Below, in pieces: positions 61,407 to 64,000 of a stretch of 64,000 nucleotides of DNA. Source of the stretch: Bacteroides sedimenti (lineage in GTDB: Bacteria > Bacteroidota > Bacteroidia > Bacteroidales > Bacteroidaceae); contig NZ_AP028055.1 of the NCBI RefSeq assembly GCF_040365225.1, forward strand, positions 1,798,001 through 1,862,000. The letters are read 5' to 3'. The notes beneath the pieces are model-generated. The model was given only the letters and a program-made list of their open reading frames with translations, was not told the DNA's origin and searched no databases. The translations under genes and the position numbers were made by a program. The first letter of the stretch is position 1; the number at the start of each line of letters is the position of its first letter.

Positions 61407-61432
61407 TCTGTCTTAATTTTAAAAAGTGTTGA

Positions 61433-64000
61433 TTAAAATGATACATTAACACCAAATGCAACTGATTTTAGTCCATAAGCTGAAAGGCCACGACCTGTTG
61501 CTGCTTCCGGATCAAAATCTTTCATCCTGTGATCAGCACGGATCGTGAAGAGATTTTCTCCTGTAGCAAATAGTTTCAAAGAAGAAAGACCTGCCTTCTT
61601 AACCAATACATCTGGAACTTTATAACCAAGAGACATCGTTTTAATTCGGAAATAATCAGCATCGAAAACCTGATAGTCTGAGAAATACTGGTTGTAGTTA
61701 TCAGAAGAGGTACCTCCGTATATACGTGGGTAGATAGCTCTTGGATTAGGATTATCCTCTGTCCATCTGTTCAATTGCCATTTTCTTGGGTTGGAGTTCA
61801 GGAAAAGACACCACACCTGTTCAGATTCGAAAGCAACATTTGTTCCGGAAACACCCTGACCAAACAAGGAGAACTCAAAATTCTTCCATTGCAGATTCAG
61901 ATTCAATCCATACGTAAAATCAGGAACGTCTTTGCCAATAATAGTACGGTCATCGCTGGTAATCGAACTTCCCCATGCAACATTACTACGTTGTGGCACG
62001 TATTTAATATCACCAGCCTTTGGCACACGGCCAAATTTATAGTAATGGCCTTCATCAATTTCTGCCTGAGTGTACAGACCATCAGTTTTATATCCATAGT
62101 AAGAACCAATTGATTCACCGACTTTAAGAATGTAGTTAATCTTGTCACCACCTGCCTGAATCATGTTGTCGGATGTGGCGAGATCGATAATTTTGTTTTT
62201 ATTGGTAGCAATATTAGCAGCAATATTATAGGAGAAATCAGCTATTTTGTTACGATGGTTAATTGCAAACTCAAACCCTTTATTTTCCACCTTTCCCAGG
62301 TTCTGAGAAGGAGCAACAGAAATACCTGTTTCGTAGGGTACATTGTAAGTCAGCAGGATGTTACTTGTTTTTTTGATATAATAGTCAGCTGTGATGCCCA
62401 ACTTACCTCCAAAGATTTCGAAATCAACCCCGAAATCTGTCAAAGCCACCTTTTCCCAGCTCAGTGATTTGTTTGAAGGCTTTGACTCGGCTATACTCGG
62501 TGCCAGTGTGTCATCAAAAGTGTAGCTTCCGCTTTTTGAATAATTCTGGAAATAATCATAATTACCTACGTTGTTGATATTACCCAATGTACCATAAGAG
62601 GCACGTAGTTTGAGGTTCTGAATCCAGTCCAATTCCTTCATAAACTCTTCCTCGTTAATACGCCATGCTGCAGAGAATGAAGGGAAATATCCCCAGCGGT
62701 TGGTTTTATAAAAACGAGAAGAAGCATCGGCACGCATATTAGCCTCGAACAAATAACGATCGTTGAATGCATAATTGATGCGGCCAAAGTAAGAATTCAT
62801 CTTATACTCAGAACTGCCACCCCCATTTGTTGCACCTTCTGTAGAACCGGCTGAAATATCGGTCAATCCGTCAGAAGGAAAATTTTTGCGATAAGCACTC
62901 AATGCCTCATATTTATAATTTTCGTAAGAAGTACCTGCCAGTACCCCGAATGTATGCTTGTCGACAGAGAAATCATATTTAGCAGTTAAAGTCGTCAGTA
63001 AATTTGAATTACTTGCCCATGACATACTCATGGAATTCACCTCATTGCCGGTTCCAGATATTTCGTTACCTGTTTCAAAGAATTTAGCATTATCCTGCAA
63101 TCCGGTGTACGATTTATATTTGTATTCATAACGTCTGTAGCTTCCCTGACCTGTAATTACCAGTCCTTTAATAGGTTTTACATCAAAGCCAAGGTCTATC
63201 ATAGAGTTTTCGGTTGCGCTGTTATTCCAGTTATTCTTGCTTAGTGCGCGCAATGGATTTCCATTAATAAAGGTCAATGTAGCCTGTTTTCCACCAGCAA
63301 TGGTTCCCCACTCTCCGTTCGACTGCTTCGCCACCATGATTGAAGGTACAATCAGATAGTTCATCAATGAAGGAGTACCATTATCCACGGATGATGTGTT
63401 ACGGATATACTTAATCCCGGCTCTGAAAGTAAGCCATTTGTTCAAATCTGATGAGATGTTTGTATCCAGGTTATAGCGGTAATTGTTTTTACCGGGAGTA
63501 TAGCTATCTTCGTACAAGTATCCCAATCCGGTGAAGTAACGCAACTTTTCAGTACCTCCTGAGAAGTTCAATGAATGCTGAGTGGTTACTCTGTTTTTAT
63601 CCAATGTAAGATCCAACCAGTCTGTATCCGGATAATAATCGGGCTTAGATCCATCTTTGAACCAACCGATCTCTTCTTCCGAATAAGCTTGATTCTTTCC
63701 CAATTTAGGGTTAATATTATATTTTGCTTCGTTCATTAATGATGCATATTCTGACGAATTAACCAATTCGGGTGTATAAGTCGGATTTTTCAGTGCTGCA
63801 TATCCGCTGTAAGTTACATTCAACTTACCCGATTTTCCATTCTTTGTTGTTACCAATACCACACCATATGCTGCACGAGAGCCATAAATTGCCGATGAAG
63901 CAGCATCTTTCAGAAATGAGATAGACTCAATACTGTTAGGATCAAGGTTCTGAAAGAATGTCGCATCTGAAATAGCTCCGTCAATTACATACAGCGGAGC
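61433..64000 (-). CDS. SusC/RagA TonB-linked outer membrane protein (5' end outside window)
   Basis: Open to the window edge, so at least 855 residues, with the start lying beyond 64000. The visible end begins APLYVIDGAISDATFFQNLDP and SAIYGSRAAYGVVLVTTKNG, the TonB plug region, then a long beta-barrel ending in GVNVSF (terminal phenylalanine). It transports the ligand captured by SusD with energy from TonB. An internal GTG at 63862 is not the start. The preceding regulator and glycan enzymes, if any, are outside the window. Confidence 0.95.
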   Translation of the reverse strand, partial: APLYVIDGAISDATFFQNLDPNSIESISFLKDAASSAIYGSRAAYGVVLVTTKNGKSGKLNVTYSGYAALKNPTYTPELVNSSEYASLMNEAKYNINPKLGKNQAYSEEEIGWFKDGSKPDYYPDTDWLDLTLDKNRVTTQHSLNFSGGTEKLRYFTGLGYLYEDSYTPGKNNYRYNLDTNISSDLNKWLTFRAGIKYIRNTSSVDNGTPSLMNYLIVPSIMVAKQSNGEWGTIAGGKQATLTFINGNPLRALSKNNWNNSATENSMIDLGFDVKPIKGLVITGQGSYRRYEYKYKSYTGLQDNAKFFETGNEISGTGNEVNSMSMSWASNSNLLTTLTAKYDFSVDKHTFGVLAGTSYENYKYEALSAYRKNFPSDGLTDISAGSTEGATNGGGSSEYKMNSYFGRINYAFNDRYLFEANMRADASSRFYKTNRWGYFPSFSAAWRINEEEFMKELDWIQNLKLRASYGTLGNINNVGNYDYFQNYSKSGSYTFDDTLAPSIAESKPSNKSLSWEKVALTDFGVDFEIFGGKLGITADYYIKKTSNILLTYNVPYETGISVAPSQNLGKVENKGFEFAINHRNKIADFSYNIAANIATNKNKIIDLATSDNMIQAGGDKINYILKVGESIGSYYGYKTDGLYTQAEIDEGHYYKFGRVPKAGDIKYVPQRSNVAWGSSITSDDRTIIGKDVPDFTYGLNLNLQWKNFEFSLFGQGVSGTNVAFESEQVWCLFLNSNPRKWQLNRWTEDNPNPRAIYPRIYGGTSSDNYNQYFSDYQVFDADYFRIKTMSLGYKVPDVLVKKAGLSSLKLFATGENLFTIRADHRMKDFDPEAATGRGLSAYGLKSVAFGVNVSF

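Noticed and set aside
1..64000. CRISPR array
   Set aside because: No regularly spaced repeats of 25-40 bases with unique spacers are seen; short tandem repeats are 9- or 15-mers.

Overview
The window looks like the chromosome of a Bacteroidales bacterium, most likely a Bacteroides species. Three things point there: many promoters of the Bacteroides type (TTG or TTTG, about 19-21 bases, TAnnTTTG); families largely confined to this phylum (DUF4252, DUF4270, DUF6048, DUF6452, DUF5606, DUF3276, SusC/SusD, VirE/HU units, a type IX sorting tail); and a low GC content with generally short intergenic regions.

Layout. 1-650: two side-by-side imperfect inverted repeats, each bounded by tandem 9-base words. 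653-2598: an ECF sigma operon, with an anti-sigma-like membrane protein and two DUF4252 proteins. 2758-8181: a YeiH exporter with its LysR regulator, an unknown protein, and ClpB. 8269-12728: a MarR-TolC-EmrA-EmrB efflux operon (minus strand). 13062-26020: housekeeping (DUF5606, CoaE, YbbR, YajC, NusB, DUF3276, L25, Pth, an S4 RNA-binding protein, an Fpg-like protein, a Kef antiporter, GcvT, PepT, enolase). 26150-33348: a very AT-rich accessory island on the minus strand, made of a decayed Rhs toxin, its overlapping partner gene, and a row of secreted or lipoprotein orphans that look like immunity proteins. 33661-36723: a primase/helicase (VirE-type) plus HU-like unit enclosed by inverted repeats containing 9-base iterons. 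36859-43227: Crp, MarC and a glycogen operon (debranching enzyme, glycosyltransferase, GH57). 43306-50423: a DUF4270 lipoprotein and a lone starch-synthase N-domain, PanC/PanD, and a five-gene envelope operon that includes MntP. 50738-51310: two identical tRNA-Thr genes. 51459-54090: fluoride channel plus DUF190, a small RNA candidate, and a four-gene thiol/iron-sulfur operon. 54417-64000: a large amidase/propeller protein with a type IX sorting tail, a TolB-like propeller, and a SusD/SusC pair cut off by the window end.

The best candidates for something new are the VirE/HU unit with its iteron-bearing ends, whose 9-base-word format recurs with different words at the window start; the orphan-immunity island; a GH57 protein that appears to have lost its catalytic acid inside a glycogen operon; and the promoter-to-terminator small RNA near 52.3 kb. 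Family names come from reading the proteins by eye; no database search was run.
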